A stretch of 64,000 nt of DNA, from contig NZ_JAUHJQ010000004.1 of assembly GCF_030412965.1 (NCBI RefSeq), positions 77,459 to 141,458 on the forward strand. The letters are read 5' to 3'. Below, piece by piece: positions 7,658-16,711 of the stretch. Each line of letters starts with the position of its first letter. Position 1 is the first letter of the stretch. The position numbers were made by a program, and so were the translations under genes. The notes under the pieces were generated by a model, which made no database searches, was not told the DNA's origin, and saw nothing but the letters and a program-made list of their open reading frames with translations. Source of the stretch: Nocardioides oceani (GTDB lineage: Bacteria > Actinomycetota > Actinomycetes > Propionibacteriales > Nocardioidaceae).

Positions 7658-10600
7658 ATGTTCTCCAAGGTGCTGGTGGCCAACCGCGGCGAGATCGCGG
7701 TCCGGGCGTTCCGCGCGGCCTACGAGGTCGGCGCGAGGACGGTAGCGGTCTTCCCCTACGAGGACCGCTGGTCCGAGCACCGCCTCAAGGCCGACGAGGC
7801 CTACGAGATCGGCGAGCGGGGCCACCCCGTCCGGGCCTACCTGGACCCCGAGACGATCGTCGCGACCGCGGTGCGGGCCGGTGCGGACGCGGTCTACCCC
7901 GGTTACGGCTTCCTCTCGGAGAACCCTGCGCTCGCCGAGGCCTGCGCCGAGGCCGGGATCACCTTCGTGGGCCCGACCTCCGAGGTCCTGGAGCTGACCG
8001 GCAACAAGGCCCGCGCGATCGCGGCCGCGAAGGCCGCCGGCGTGCCCACCCTCGCGAGCGTCGAGCCGTCCACCGACGTCGACGCCCTCGTCACCTCGGC
8101 CGCCGAGCTGCCCTACCCGCTCTTCGTCAAGGCCGTCGCGGGCGGCGGCGGCCGCGGCATGCGACGCGTCGACGAGCCCGGGCCGGACCACCGCAACCTG
8201 CGTGAGGCGGTCGAGACCTGCATGCGCGAGGCGGAGGCCGCCTTCGGCGACCCGACCGTCTTCATCGAGCAGGCCGTCGTCGACCCGCGCCACATCGAGG
8301 TGCAGATCCTCGCCGACGGCGAGGGCAACGTGATCCACCTCTTCGAGCGCGACTGCTCGGTGCAGCGGCGCCACCAGAAGGTGGTCGAGATCGCGCCCGC
8401 GCCCAACCTGGACCCCGAGCTGCGCGACCGCATCTGCGCCGACGCCGTCCGGTTCGCCACGGAGATCGGCTACCGCAACGCCGGCACCGTGGAGTTCCTG
8501 CTCGACCCCGAGGGCAACTACGTCTTCATCGAGATGAACCCGCGCATCCAGGTCGAGCACACGGTGACCGAGGAGGTCACCGACGTCGACCTGGTGCAGT
8601 CGCAGCTGCGGATCGCCTCCGGCGAGACCCTCGCCGACCTCGGTCTCTCGCAGGAGGGCATCGTGCTGCGCGGCGCCGCCCTGCAGTGCCGGATCACCAC
8701 CGAGGACCCCGCGAACGGGTTCCGCCCCGACACCGGCGTCATCACGACGTACCGCTCACCCGGCGGCGGCGGCATCCGCCTCGACGGCGGCACGGTCTAC
8801 ACCGGCGCGGAGGTCTCCGCCCACTTCGACTCGATGCTGGCCAAGCTCACCTGCCGCGGCCGGACGTTCGACAAGGCCGTGGAGAAGGCGCGCCGCGCGG
8901 TCGCGGAGTTCCGCATCCGCGGCGTCTCGACGAACATCCCGTTCCTGCAGGCGGTGCTCGACGACCCCGACTTCGCCGCCGGCAACGTCACCACCTCCTT
9001 CATCGAGACCCACCCGCAGCTGCTCCAGGCCCGCGGCAGCGGCGACCGCGGCAGCAAGCTGCTCGCCTACCTCGCCGACGTCACCGTCAACCAGCCGCAC
9101 GGCGAGGCGACGGTGTCGGTGGACCCGGCGAGCAAGCTGCCGGAGACCGACCTCGAGGTGCCCGCGCCCGACGGCACCCGCCAGCTGCTGCTGTCGGTCG
9201 GGCCCGAGGAGTTCGCGCGCCGGCTGCGCGAGCAGAGCCGCGTGGCGGTCACCGACACGACGTTCCGCGACGCCCACCAGTCGCTGCTCGCCACGCGCGT
9301 GCGCACCCGCGACCTGCTCACGGTCGCTCCGGTCGTCGCCCGCACCACGCCCGAGCTGTGGTCGCTGGAGGCGTGGGGCGGTGCGACGTACGACGTGGCG
9401 CTGCGCTTCCTCGCCGAGGACCCGTGGGAGCGGCTGGCCCGGCTGCGCCAGGCCGTGCCGAACATCTGCCTGCAGATGCTGCTGCGCGGGCGCAACACCG
9501 TCGGCTACACGCCGTACCCCACCGCGGTCACCGACGCCTTCGTCGAGGAGGCCGCGGCCACCGGCATCGACGTGTTCCGCATCTTCGACGCGCTCAACGA
9601 CGTCGAGCAGATGCGCCCGGCGATCGAGGCGGTCCGCGCGACCGGCACGACCGTCGCCGAGGTCGCGCTGTGCTACACCGGCGACCTCTCCGACCCGGGC
9701 GAGGAGCTCTACACCCTCGACTACTACCTGCGCCTGGCCGAGCGGATCGTCGAGGCCGGCGCGCACGTGCTGGCGATCAAGGACATGGCCGGTCTGCTGC
9801 GCGCCCCGGCCGCCCGGACCCTCGTCAGCGCGCTGCGCGAGCGCTTCGACCTGCCGGTCCACCTGCACACCCACGACACCACCGGCGGCCAGCTCGCCAC
9901 GCTGACCGCGGCGATCCAGGCGGGGGTCGACGCGGTCGACGCCGCGACCTCATCGATGGCCGGCACGACCTCCCAGCCGCCGCTGTCGGCGCTCGTGGCC
10001 GCCACCGACCACTCCGAGCGGGAGACCGGCCTGTCGCTGTCGGCGGTCAACGCGCTCGAGCCCTACTGGGAGGCCACGCGGCGCGTCTACGCGCCGTTCG
10101 AGTCCGGCCTCGCCTCCCCCACCGGCAGGGTCTACCGCCACGAGATCCCCGGCGGCCAGCTCTCCAACCTGCGCCAGCAGGCGATCGCGCTCGGCCTCGG
10201 CGAGAAGTTCGAGCAGGTCGAGGACATGTACGCCGCCGCGAACGACATCCTCGGCAACGTCCCGAAGGTGACCCCGTCGTCCAAGGTCATCGGCGACCTC
10301 GCCCTGTCCCTGGTGGGCATCGGCGCCGACCCGGCCGAGTTCGCCGCCGACCCCGGCCGCTTCGACATCCCCGACTCGGTCATCGGCTTCCTCAACGGCG
10401 AGCTCGGCGACCCGCCGGGCGGCTGGCCCGAGCCGTTCCGCAGCAAGGCGCTCGAGGGCCGCAGCTGGCAGGCGCCCGACGAGGACCTCACCGACGAGCA
10501 GGCCGCCGACCTCGCCGACCCCGGCCCCCGCCGGCAGCGCGCGCTCAACCAGCTGCTCTTCCCCGGGCCGACCAAGGAGTTCCGCGAGAAGCGCGAGCAG

Positions 10601-11059
10601 TACGGCGACGTCTCGGTGCTGCCGACCGTCGAGTACCTCTACGGCCTGCGCACCGGCGTCGAGCACGAGGTCGACCTGGCCGAGGGCATCCGCCTGATCC
10701 TCGGCCTGCAGGCGATCAGCGAGCCCGACGAGCGCGGCTTCCGCACCGTCATGGCCACGATCAACGGGCAGCTCCGGCCGGTCGCCGTGCGCGACCGCTC
10801 GGTCGCCTCGGAGGTCGCCGCCGCCGAGAAGGCCGACACCTCCAAGCCCGGCCACGTCGCCGCGCCGTTCGGCGGCGTCGTCACCGTGGTCGTGTCCGAG
10901 GGCGACACCGTCGCCGCCGGTGACACCGTGGCCACGATCGAGGCGATGAAGATGGAGGCCTCCATCACCGCCCCGGTCGCCGGTCGCGTCGACCGCGTCG
11001 CGCTCGGTGGCACCCAGGCCGTCGAGGGCGGCGACCTCGTCCTCGTCCTCGCCGACTGA
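7658..11059 (+). CDS. pyc: Pyruvate carboxylase
   Basis: This 1133-residue single-chain enzyme has the full family length. The biotin carboxylase domain starts with VLVANRGEIAVRAFRAA and has the glycine loop AGGGGRGMR and the ERDCSVQRRHQK motif. The carboxyltransferase domain starts near VTDTTFRDAHQSL. A C-terminal biotin carrier carries EAMKMEAS, with the biotinyl lysine at about residue 1098. It carboxylates pyruvate to oxaloacetate with ATP and bicarbonate in the cytoplasm, replenishing the TCA cycle. ATG 7658 is supported by the -10 box 7 nt upstream and by the conserved N-terminus. The transporter gene downstream starts 9 bp after its stop. Confidence 0.96.
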   Translation: MFSKVLVANRGEIAVRAFRAAYEVGARTVAVFPYEDRWSEHRLKADEAYEIGERGHPVRAYLDPETIVATAVRAGADAVYPGYGFLSENPALAEACAEAGITFVGPTSEVLELTGNKARAIAAAKAAGVPTLASVEPSTDVDALVTSAAELPYPLFVKAVAGGGGRGMRRVDEPGPDHRNLREAVETCMREAEAAFGDPTVFIEQAVVDPRHIEVQILADGEGNVIHLFERDCSVQRRHQKVVEIAPAPNLDPELRDRICADAVRFATEIGYRNAGTVEFLLDPEGNYVFIEMNPRIQVEHTVTEEVTDVDLVQSQLRIASGETLADLGLSQEGIVLRGAALQCRITTEDPANGFRPDTGVITTYRSPGGGGIRLDGGTVYTGAEVSAHFDSMLAKLTCRGRTFDKAVEKARRAVAEFRIRGVSTNIPFLQAVLDDPDFAAGNVTTSFIETHPQLLQARGSGDRGSKLLAYLADVTVNQPHGEATVSVDPASKLPETDLEVPAPDGTRQLLLSVGPEEFARRLREQSRVAVTDTTFRDAHQSLLATRVRTRDLLTVAPVVARTTPELWSLEAWGGATYDVALRFLAEDPWERLARLRQAVPNICLQMLLRGRNTVGYTPYPTAVTDAFVEEAAATGIDVFRIFDALNDVEQMRPAIEAVRATGTTVAEVALCYTGDLSDPGEELYTLDYYLRLAERIVEAGAHVLAIKDMAGLLRAPAARTLVSALRERFDLPVHLHTHDTTGGQLATLTAAIQAGVDAVDAATSSMAGTTSQPPLSALVAATDHSERETGLSLSAVNALEPYWEATRRVYAPFESGLASPTGRVYRHEIPGGQLSNLRQQAIALGLGEKFEQVEDMYAAANDILGNVPKVTPSSKVIGDLALSLVGIGADPAEFAADPGRFDIPDSVIGFLNGELGDPPGGWPEPFRSKALEGRSWQAPDEDLTDEQAADLADPGPRRQRALNQLLFPGPTKEFREKREQYGDVSVLPTVEYLYGLRTGVEHEVDLAEGIRLILGLQAISEPDERGFRTVMATINGQLRPVAVRDRSVASEVAAAEKADTSKPGHVAAPFGGVVTVVVSEGDTVAAGDTVATIEAMKMEASITAPVAGRVDRVALGGTQAVEGGDLVLVLAD

Positions 11060-11068
11060 CGCCGCCGG

Positions 11069-12256
11069 GTGAACCCGCCCGGTGCCCACGCGGCCCGCGC
11101 GCACGGCACGCCGCGGTCCACCCCCGTCGTGGCGGGGGTGGTCACGGCGGTCGTGGGGTTCAGCAGCTCCTTCGTCGTCGTCCTCGCGGGCCTCGCGGCC
11201 GTCGGCGCCTCCTCGGCCGAGGCGGCGTCGGGGCTCGTCGCCCTCTGCCTCGCCCAGGCGCTGGGGATGCTCTGGCTCGGGCTGCGCCACCGCACGCCGC
11301 TCACGCTCGCCTGGTCGACCCCCGGCGCGGCCCTGCTGGTCTCCACCGGTGCCGTCGAGGGCGGCTGGCCGGCGGCGGTCGGCGCCTTCGTCGTGACCGC
11401 GCTGCTCATCGGTCTCACCGGCCTGGTCCCCTGGCTGGGCGACCTGGTGGGCCGCATCCCCGCCTCGCTCGCGCGCGCGATGCTGGCCGGGGTGCTGGTG
11501 CCGTTGTGCCTGGCGCCGGTGACCGGGCTGGCCGACTCCCCCGGCCTGGTCGGCCCCGTCGTGCTCACCTGGGTCGTCGGGCAGCTGCTGTTCCGGCGGT
11601 GGGCGGTGCCGGCCGCGCTGGTCGTCGCGCTCGCCGTGGTGCTGCTCGAGGCCGGCGACGCGGTCCGGACCGACCGGCTGCTGCCCACCCTCGCCTGGAC
11701 GACACCGGAGTGGACCCTGCCGGCCCTGGTCTCCATCGCGCTCCCGCTCTACGTCGTGACCATGGCCTCCCAGAACCTCCCCGGCGTCGCGGTCATGGGC
11801 AGCCACGGGTACGCCGTGCCGTGGCGCGAGTCGATGGCCGTCACCGGCCTGGGGACCTTGCTCGCCGCCCCGCTCGGCGGCCACGCCGTCAACCTCGCCG
11901 CGATCACCGCCGCGATGGCGGCAGGCCCGATGGCAGGCCCCGACCGGTCCCGCCGCTGGCTGGCCGGCACCAGCGCAGCCCTCTCCTACCTCGTCCTCGC
12001 CGCCGCGGGCGCCGCGCTCACGGCCGTCGTCGTCGCAGCGCCCGGCGACGTCGTGCAGGCCGCTGCCGGCCTCGCCCTCCTCGGCACCCTCGCCGCGTCC
12101 CTCGCGGGCGCGCTCGCCGAGGAGGACGGCCGTGAGGCCGCCGCCGTCTGCTTCCTCGTCGCCGCCTCCGGCGTCACCGTCCTCGGCGTCGGCTCGGCGT
12201 TCTGGGCGCTCCTCGCCGGCCTCGCGCTCCGCCCGCTGCTCCGCGCGCGCGGCTGA
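11069..12256 (+). CDS. benE: BenE family transporter (benzoate/proton symporter-like)
   Basis: This 395-residue integral membrane protein has about 11-12 hydrophobic helices across its length. BenE-type motifs are visible: the N-terminal VVGFSSSFVVVLAGLAAVGA, WSTPGAALL, and a central MASQNLPGVAVM followed by GGHAVNLAAITAA. The family imports benzoate with protons, but no benzoate catabolic gene is in the window, so the substrate is uncertain. GTG 11069 lies 9 bp after the pyc stop, suggesting co-transcription. Carriage of another carboxylate is possible. Confidence 0.85.
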   Translation: MNPPGAHAARAHGTPRSTPVVAGVVTAVVGFSSSFVVVLAGLAAVGASSAEAASGLVALCLAQALGMLWLGLRHRTPLTLAWSTPGAALLVSTGAVEGGWPAAVGAFVVTALLIGLTGLVPWLGDLVGRIPASLARAMLAGVLVPLCLAPVTGLADSPGLVGPVVLTWVVGQLLFRRWAVPAALVVALAVVLLEAGDAVRTDRLLPTLAWTTPEWTLPALVSIALPLYVVTMASQNLPGVAVMGSHGYAVPWRESMAVTGLGTLLAAPLGGHAVNLAAITAAMAAGPMAGPDRSRRWLAGTSAALSYLVLAAAGAALTAVVVAAPGDVVQAAAGLALLGTLAASLAGALAEEDGREAAAVCFLVAASGVTVLGVGSAFWALLAGLALRPLLRARG

Positions 12257-12286
12257 GTCCTCCGCGACGGGCGCGTCCCCCGCGGC

Positions 12287-13720
12287 TCACACCGAGGGCG
12301 CGAAGGTCGGCGCCGGGAGCGGGTCCCGAAGCGCCTCGTAGCCGGCCGCGACCTCGACCAGCGTGCGCTCGCTGCCGGCGGTCCCCCAGAACGACACCGC
12401 CACGGGCAGCCCGCCCGCGAGCCCGGTCGGCACGGTCACCAGCGGGTAGCCCGCCATCGCCGGCACGCCCGTGCACGAGCCGAGGAGCTCCTCGGGGCCG
12501 TCGAGCCGGATCCGGTGGGCCCGGTCGTAGGACGGCGTGACCAGCGCGTCGAGCCCGTGCTCGCCGAGCACCCGGTCGATGCCGCCCGCCCGCGAGGCCG
12601 CCACGCAGCGCGCCCGCGCGGCGGCGTACTCCTCGGAGTCGGTGGTGGGACCGGCCAGCGCCTGCTCGAAGAGCCCCTGGCCGAAGTGCACGAGCTCGAC
12701 GTCGGCGTGCCGACGGTTGAACTCCACGAGCTCGGCGAGGTCGCGCGGCCCGTCGCCGGGGCGTGAGGAGAGGTACGCCGCGAGGCCGGTGCGCAGCTCG
12801 GCCAGCATCACGAGCAGCTCGTCGTCCCAGATCGAGTCGGGGACCTCGGGGAGGTCGGTGCCGTCCACGACGACCGCGCCGGCGGCCGCGAGGGCGGCGA
12901 CGGCGCGCTCGGCGGCCTCGTCCGCGCCGGCCGAGTAGCCCCAGTAGGGCCCGCGCGGCACCCCGATGCGCTTGCCGGCGAGCCGGCCCTCGACGGCGTG
13001 CGACGCGTAGTCGACGCCGTCGCCGGCGAGCACCGACAGCAGGGCCGCGGCCTCGCGGACGCTCGGGGCCATCGGCCCGGGGACGTCCTGCGAGCGCGAG
13101 ATCGGCACCACCCCGTCGGCGGGCACCAGGCCGACGGTGGGCTTGATCCCGACGCAGCCGTTGTACGCCGCCGGGCAGCTGATCGACCCGTCGGTCTCCG
13201 TGCCGACGGCGTACGTCGCCAGGCCGGCCGCGACCGCCGCGCCGCTCCCCGAGCTCGACCCGCCCGCGGACCGGTCGAGCGCGTAGGGGTTGCGGGTCAG
13301 CCCGCCGTAGGCGCTCCACCCGGAGGTCGACGCCACGTCGCGGATGTTGGCCCACTCCGAGAGGTTGGTCTTGCCCAGCACGACCATGCCGGCCTCGCGC
13401 AGCCGCCGCACGAGGGGCGCGTCGGCCGCCGGGTTCGGCTGCCCGGCCAGCGCGAGCGAGCCGGCCGTGGTGGGCAGGTCGGCGGTGTCGACGTTGTCCT
13501 TGACCAGCACCGCGCGGCCGTGGAGCGGCCCGCGGCCGCGGCCCTCGGCGGCCTCGGCGTCCCGGGCGCGGGCCTGGTCGAGCGCGTCGGGCGCGACGGT
13601 GCAGACCGCCCGGACCTCGGTGTCGACGGTGGCGATGCGGTCGAGCAGCCGCTCGACCTCGGACACGGCGGAGGCGGAGGTCTCGGAGCGGGTGGAGTCG
13701 TCGGGCACGGGCGGCATCAT
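12287..13720 (-). CDS. Amidase (amidase signature family)
   Basis: This 477-residue protein has the complete amidase-signature Ser-cisSer-Lys triad: K74 in VLVKDNVD, the cis-Ser S155 in GGSSSGSG, and the nucleophile S179 in TETDGSI. It hydrolyses an amide bond in a small cytoplasmic substrate that cannot be inferred. It is not likely to be GatA, because no gatB or gatC lies nearby and the sequence is closer to stand-alone secondary-metabolite amidases. Two adjacent ATG codons are possible starts (13720 and 13717). It converges on the BenE gene with 30 bp between stops. Confidence 0.85.
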   Translation of the reverse strand: MMPPVPDDSTRSETSASAVSEVERLLDRIATVDTEVRAVCTVAPDALDQARARDAEAAEGRGRGPLHGRAVLVKDNVDTADLPTTAGSLALAGQPNPAADAPLVRRLREAGMVVLGKTNLSEWANIRDVASTSGWSAYGGLTRNPYALDRSAGGSSSGSGAAVAAGLATYAVGTETDGSISCPAAYNGCVGIKPTVGLVPADGVVPISRSQDVPGPMAPSVREAAALLSVLAGDGVDYASHAVEGRLAGKRIGVPRGPYWGYSAGADEAAERAVAALAAAGAVVVDGTDLPEVPDSIWDDELLVMLAELRTGLAAYLSSRPGDGPRDLAELVEFNRRHADVELVHFGQGLFEQALAGPTTDSEEYAAARARCVAASRAGGIDRVLGEHGLDALVTPSYDRAHRIRLDGPEELLGSCTGVPAMAGYPLVTVPTGLAGGLPVAVSFWGTAGSERTLVEVAAGYEALRDPLPAPTFAPSV

Positions 13721-13736
13721 CCCCCGCCCGCGGCGG

Positions 13737-14975
13737 TCAGCGGCCGCCGACCCGGAAGGTGAGGTAGGTCGAGCGCAGGCCCAGCAACGAGCGGAACGTG
13801 TCGCCGGAGACCGTCACCGACCCGCGCGACCCGGTCAGCCGCAGCGATCCGACGCGGCCGCCCCACTGGCCGTTGCCGTCGCGGCCGAGGACGGCGATCC
13901 GCTGGAGGTCGCCGATCGCCGGCCAGGCCCCCTCGAGACGGGCGTCGTCGAGCGTGGTCGTCCAGCGGTGCACGGGGTTGCCGGCCCAGCCGTCGTACGG
14001 GTCCTCCTGCGCGGTGAGGTACGGGACCGAGCCGGCCGACGTCCAGCCGCCGCTGCTCGAGGCGAACTGCGTGAACGCGGGCTCGCCGCCGGCGGTGAGC
14101 GCGAGGCCCTTCGTGGCGTCGACCGCGGCGTTCGAGGCGGGGTGCTCCGCGGCGGCGCCGCCGTAGACCTGGCAGGAGGTGGTGTCGCACAGCTGGTAGG
14201 CCGCCGACCGCGGGTGGGCCCGCTCGTACGCCGCGTAGGTGCGGGCCGCGATCGCCTGGGCGCGCACGGCCGCGGGACTCCAGCTGGCGGGGATCTCCAG
14301 CGGGACGACGCCCTTGAGGTAGCTCTCCAGCGTCAGGTCGTTGACCGTGGCCACCCCGCCGTCGACGCGGGCCGCACGCAGCCGGCCGCGGTAGGGCTTC
14401 TCCCCTGCCGGGGTGACCAGCGTGATCGGCCGGCCACCGGCGTAGAACTCGCCCGCGCCCGCCAGGTCGCGCCAGCGACGCCACCGGTCGGTCCGGTAGG
14501 AGACGCGCAGCTCGCCGGTCGCCGCCCGGGCGATCCGCCACTGCTTGGCGCCGTTCTGCGGGAGGGCGGTGCGACCGCCGCCGGCCAGACCGGTCACGGT
14601 CAGCCCGCGCTGCGGCCGGACGACGACGTCGTCACCGGGGTCGGCCGAGATCGCGACGGTCACCCGTCCCCTGGCCCGGCCCCAGGTGGTGCCGGGGTAG
14701 TAGAACTCGACGATCTGCCGCTCGCTCAGCCCCTGGCGCGCGGCGCCCTCCGCGCCGTACTGCGACATGCCGTGGCCGTGCCCGTAGCCCCGGCCGGTGA
14801 TCGTCACCGTCGCCGCGCGCGGGACGGACCAGGCGTCGCCGGCACCCGCGGCGGACGAGGCTGACGGGGCTGACGGGGCTGCTGTGAACGGTGCGGGCGC
14901 GGCCGCGACGGTGCCGGGCAGGAGCACCGCCGGGACCGTCAGGACGCACGCCGCGAGGGACAGGAGAGGACGCAC
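13737..14975 (-). CDS. SpoIID/LytB domain-containing secreted protein
   Basis: GTG 14975 gives 412 residues with a signal peptide (VRPLLSLAACVLTVPAVLL). A TTG at 15011 in the same frame would add 12 Cys/Trp-rich residues and looks less likely. The mature part has the N-terminal GRGYGHGHGMSQYGA motif and the SpoIID core LTLESYLKGVVPLEIPASW followed by VRAQAIAARTYA and the TSCQVYGG segment. In spore-formers SpoIID is a peptidoglycan lytic transglycosylase. In actinobacteria such proteins are presumed cell-wall hydrolases or modifiers. It ends 17 bp before the amidase start, so the two may be co-transcribed. Confidence 0.85.
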   Translation of the reverse strand: MRPLLSLAACVLTVPAVLLPGTVAAAPAPFTAAPSAPSASSAAGAGDAWSVPRAATVTITGRGYGHGHGMSQYGAEGAARQGLSERQIVEFYYPGTTWGRARGRVTVAISADPGDDVVVRPQRGLTVTGLAGGGRTALPQNGAKQWRIARAATGELRVSYRTDRWRRWRDLAGAGEFYAGGRPITLVTPAGEKPYRGRLRAARVDGGVATVNDLTLESYLKGVVPLEIPASWSPAAVRAQAIAARTYAAYERAHPRSAAYQLCDTTSCQVYGGAAAEHPASNAAVDATKGLALTAGGEPAFTQFASSSGGWTSAGSVPYLTAQEDPYDGWAGNPVHRWTTTLDDARLEGAWPAIGDLQRIAVLGRDGNGQWGGRVGSLRLTGSRGSVTVSGDTFRSLLGLRSTYLTFRVGGR

Positions 14976-15023
14976 GCACCAATCGCACCACTGGTCACAG
15001 CAGTCACGCAATCGGTGCGGCTG

Positions 15024-15041
15024 AACTACAGATCTGTAGTT
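15024..15041. promoter_or_regulatory. Perfect 18-bp palindrome AACTACAGATCTGTAGTT, candidate operator
   Basis: This lies in the 111-bp gap between the LVIVD-repeat gene and the SpoIID-like gene, about 50 bp upstream of GTG 14975. It is AT-richer than its surroundings and fully symmetric. The arms CTACA/TGTAG resemble sites of BlaI/MecI/CopY-type repressors, though the spacer differs from the usual one. It is a candidate repressor site for the SpoIID-like gene. Confidence 0.45.
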
Positions 15042-15086
15042 TCCGCAGGTCAGGAGCGGTGACGGTTCAACTGCGAGAGGCCGCCC

Positions 15087-16637
15087 TCAGCCGTTGTACG
15101 ACGGCTGCGACTGCGCGTTGAACGCGCCCATCCGCACCTTCCGCGCCCGGTCTGCCCAGCCCCCGCTGATCCGGAACACGTCGAGGCCGCGGGTGATGTC
15201 GTGGCTGTAGACGAAGCCGTTGTACCAGTACGACGACCACGACCCGCCCAGCACGAGCTCGGTGTCGCTGATGGCGCCGCGGTCGAAGTGGGCGATCTCG
15301 CGCGGGTTGCGCGAGTCGGTGAAGTCGAAGACCGACGTACCGCCCTGGTACCACGCCTGCACCATGATGTCGCGGCCCTTCACCGGCACCAGCGAGCCGT
15401 TGTGGGCGACGCAGTTCTCGGTCAGGGACTGGCTGCGGGGCATCTTGTAGTAGCTGCGGAAGACCAGTCGCTTCCGCGCGATGTCGTAGATGCCGTTCGC
15501 CCCGCGCGTGCCACCGAGCAGCGGGTTGCAGGTCGGCGCCGAGCCGCCGCCGAGCTCGTCGGTGAAGACGACCTTGGTGCCGGCGTTGTTGAACGTCGCG
15601 GAGTGCCAGAAGGCGAAGTTCTCGGTGTCGCGGACACGGTGCAGCACCCGCGGCCGGGCCCGGTCGCTGATGTCCATCAGGATGCCGTCGCCCATGCAGG
15701 CGCCGGCCGCGAGGTCCTTGGCGGGGTACGCCGTGACGTCGTGGCAGCCGCTCGTCTCGCTCGAGCCGAGCGGGTTGGCCGAGCCCGGGTTGCCACCGTC
15801 GGGGAAGAGGCGCGGCTGCGCCACGACGCGCGCCCGCGACGGCTTCGCCACGGGCACCTTGACGATGCTGATCGAGTCGTGCGGCGGCTTGCAGTCGGGC
15901 TGGTCCTCGCTGGGGCCGTAGGAGGAGACGTAGACGAACAGGTCGCGGCCGTCCCTGCTCGGGGCGAGCGTGTGGGTGTGGGAGCCGCAGTCGGTCTCGA
16001 CGGACGCGACGTACCGCGGCTTCGCCGGCCGGCTGATGTCGAAGACCCGGATCCCCTCCCAGCTGCTCTTCTCGCTGGCGGATGCCGGCTCGCTGCGGCA
16101 GGTGTCGTCGCTGCGGCTCGCGTCGACGCTCAGCACCAGCAGGTCGCGGTGGACCGAGACGTCGTTCTGCGCGCCCGGGCAGACGACCTGGGCGACCTTG
16201 CGGGGCTTCGCCGGCCGGCTGATGTCGTAGACCGTGAAGCCCTCGTAGTTGCCACCGAACGCGTAGCGGCCCCGGAACGCGATGTCGGTCCCGTACGCCT
16301 CCTCCCCCGCGAACGTCCCGCTCCTCGGCAGGTTCGCCACCAGCCGCATGTTGTCCGACCGGTCGACCTCGCCGGCCGCCGCCGCGGGCTCGACCCGGTC
16401 CATCCCCGACAGCAGCTGGCCGGGCAGCCGGCACGCCTCGGCGAAGTTGTCGCCCGCCGCCTGCAGCCGTGCCGCCTCCTTCGGCGTGCACGCGCCCGGC
16501 ACCACCTCGCCGCTCGCCGACCCCTGTGCCAGCACCAGGCCGGCCACCAGGGTCGCCCCCGCGGCCACCGCCGCCAGCGGCGTGCGGCCGAGCCGCCTCA
16601 GGGTGCGACGGTTGCGGGAGCTGCTGCGCTGGGACAT
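15087..16637 (-). CDS. Secreted LVIVD-repeat (beta-propeller-like) protein
   Basis: This 516-residue protein starts at ATG 16637, which has a GGAAGG ribosome-binding site 5 nt upstream. It has a basic N-terminus and a signal segment (PLAAVAAGATLVAGLVLAQGSAS). The body repeats LVIVD-type units such as GFTVYDISRPAKPRKV, IRVFDISRPAKPRYV, ILMDISDRARPRVL and TSVFDFTDSRNPREI, which usually build a beta-propeller. Cys residues are frequent (GACTPKEA, VVCPGA, ETDCGSH, PDCKPP), as expected for an exported protein. No catalytic motif is evident; a surface binding or scaffolding role is inference. An in-frame ATG at 16736 lies inside the repeat array and would not be preceded by a ribosome-binding site. 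Confidence 0.8.
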   Translation of the reverse strand: MSQRSSSRNRRTLRRLGRTPLAAVAAGATLVAGLVLAQGSASGEVVPGACTPKEAARLQAAGDNFAEACRLPGQLLSGMDRVEPAAAAGEVDRSDNMRLVANLPRSGTFAGEEAYGTDIAFRGRYAFGGNYEGFTVYDISRPAKPRKVAQVVCPGAQNDVSVHRDLLVLSVDASRSDDTCRSEPASASEKSSWEGIRVFDISRPAKPRYVASVETDCGSHTHTLAPSRDGRDLFVYVSSYGPSEDQPDCKPPHDSISIVKVPVAKPSRARVVAQPRLFPDGGNPGSANPLGSSETSGCHDVTAYPAKDLAAGACMGDGILMDISDRARPRVLHRVRDTENFAFWHSATFNNAGTKVVFTDELGGGSAPTCNPLLGGTRGANGIYDIARKRLVFRSYYKMPRSQSLTENCVAHNGSLVPVKGRDIMVQAWYQGGTSVFDFTDSRNPREIAHFDRGAISDTELVLGGSWSSYWYNGFVYSHDITRGLDVFRISGGWADRARKVRMGAFNAQSQPSYNG

Positions 16638-16711
16638 GCGGGAACCTTCCACCGGCGGGACCCGCCCCTGCAACCCCCACGAGGCCCCGAAGTCACGGCG
16701 CCTGCCCGCCG

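Noticed and set aside
9950..11884. Minus-strand open frame of 644 codons opposite pyc and the BenE gene
   Set aside because: It is antisense to two clear genes, of low complexity, and without family motifs.
12287..13720. GatA subunit of Asp/Glu-tRNA amidotransferase
   Set aside because: No gatB or gatC nearby, and the sequence around the nucleophile (TETDGSISCPA) is that of general amidases.
15012..15086. TTG start at 15011 for the SpoIID-like protein
   Set aside because: It would add a Cys/Trp-rich stretch before a perfect signal peptide that begins at GTG 14975.
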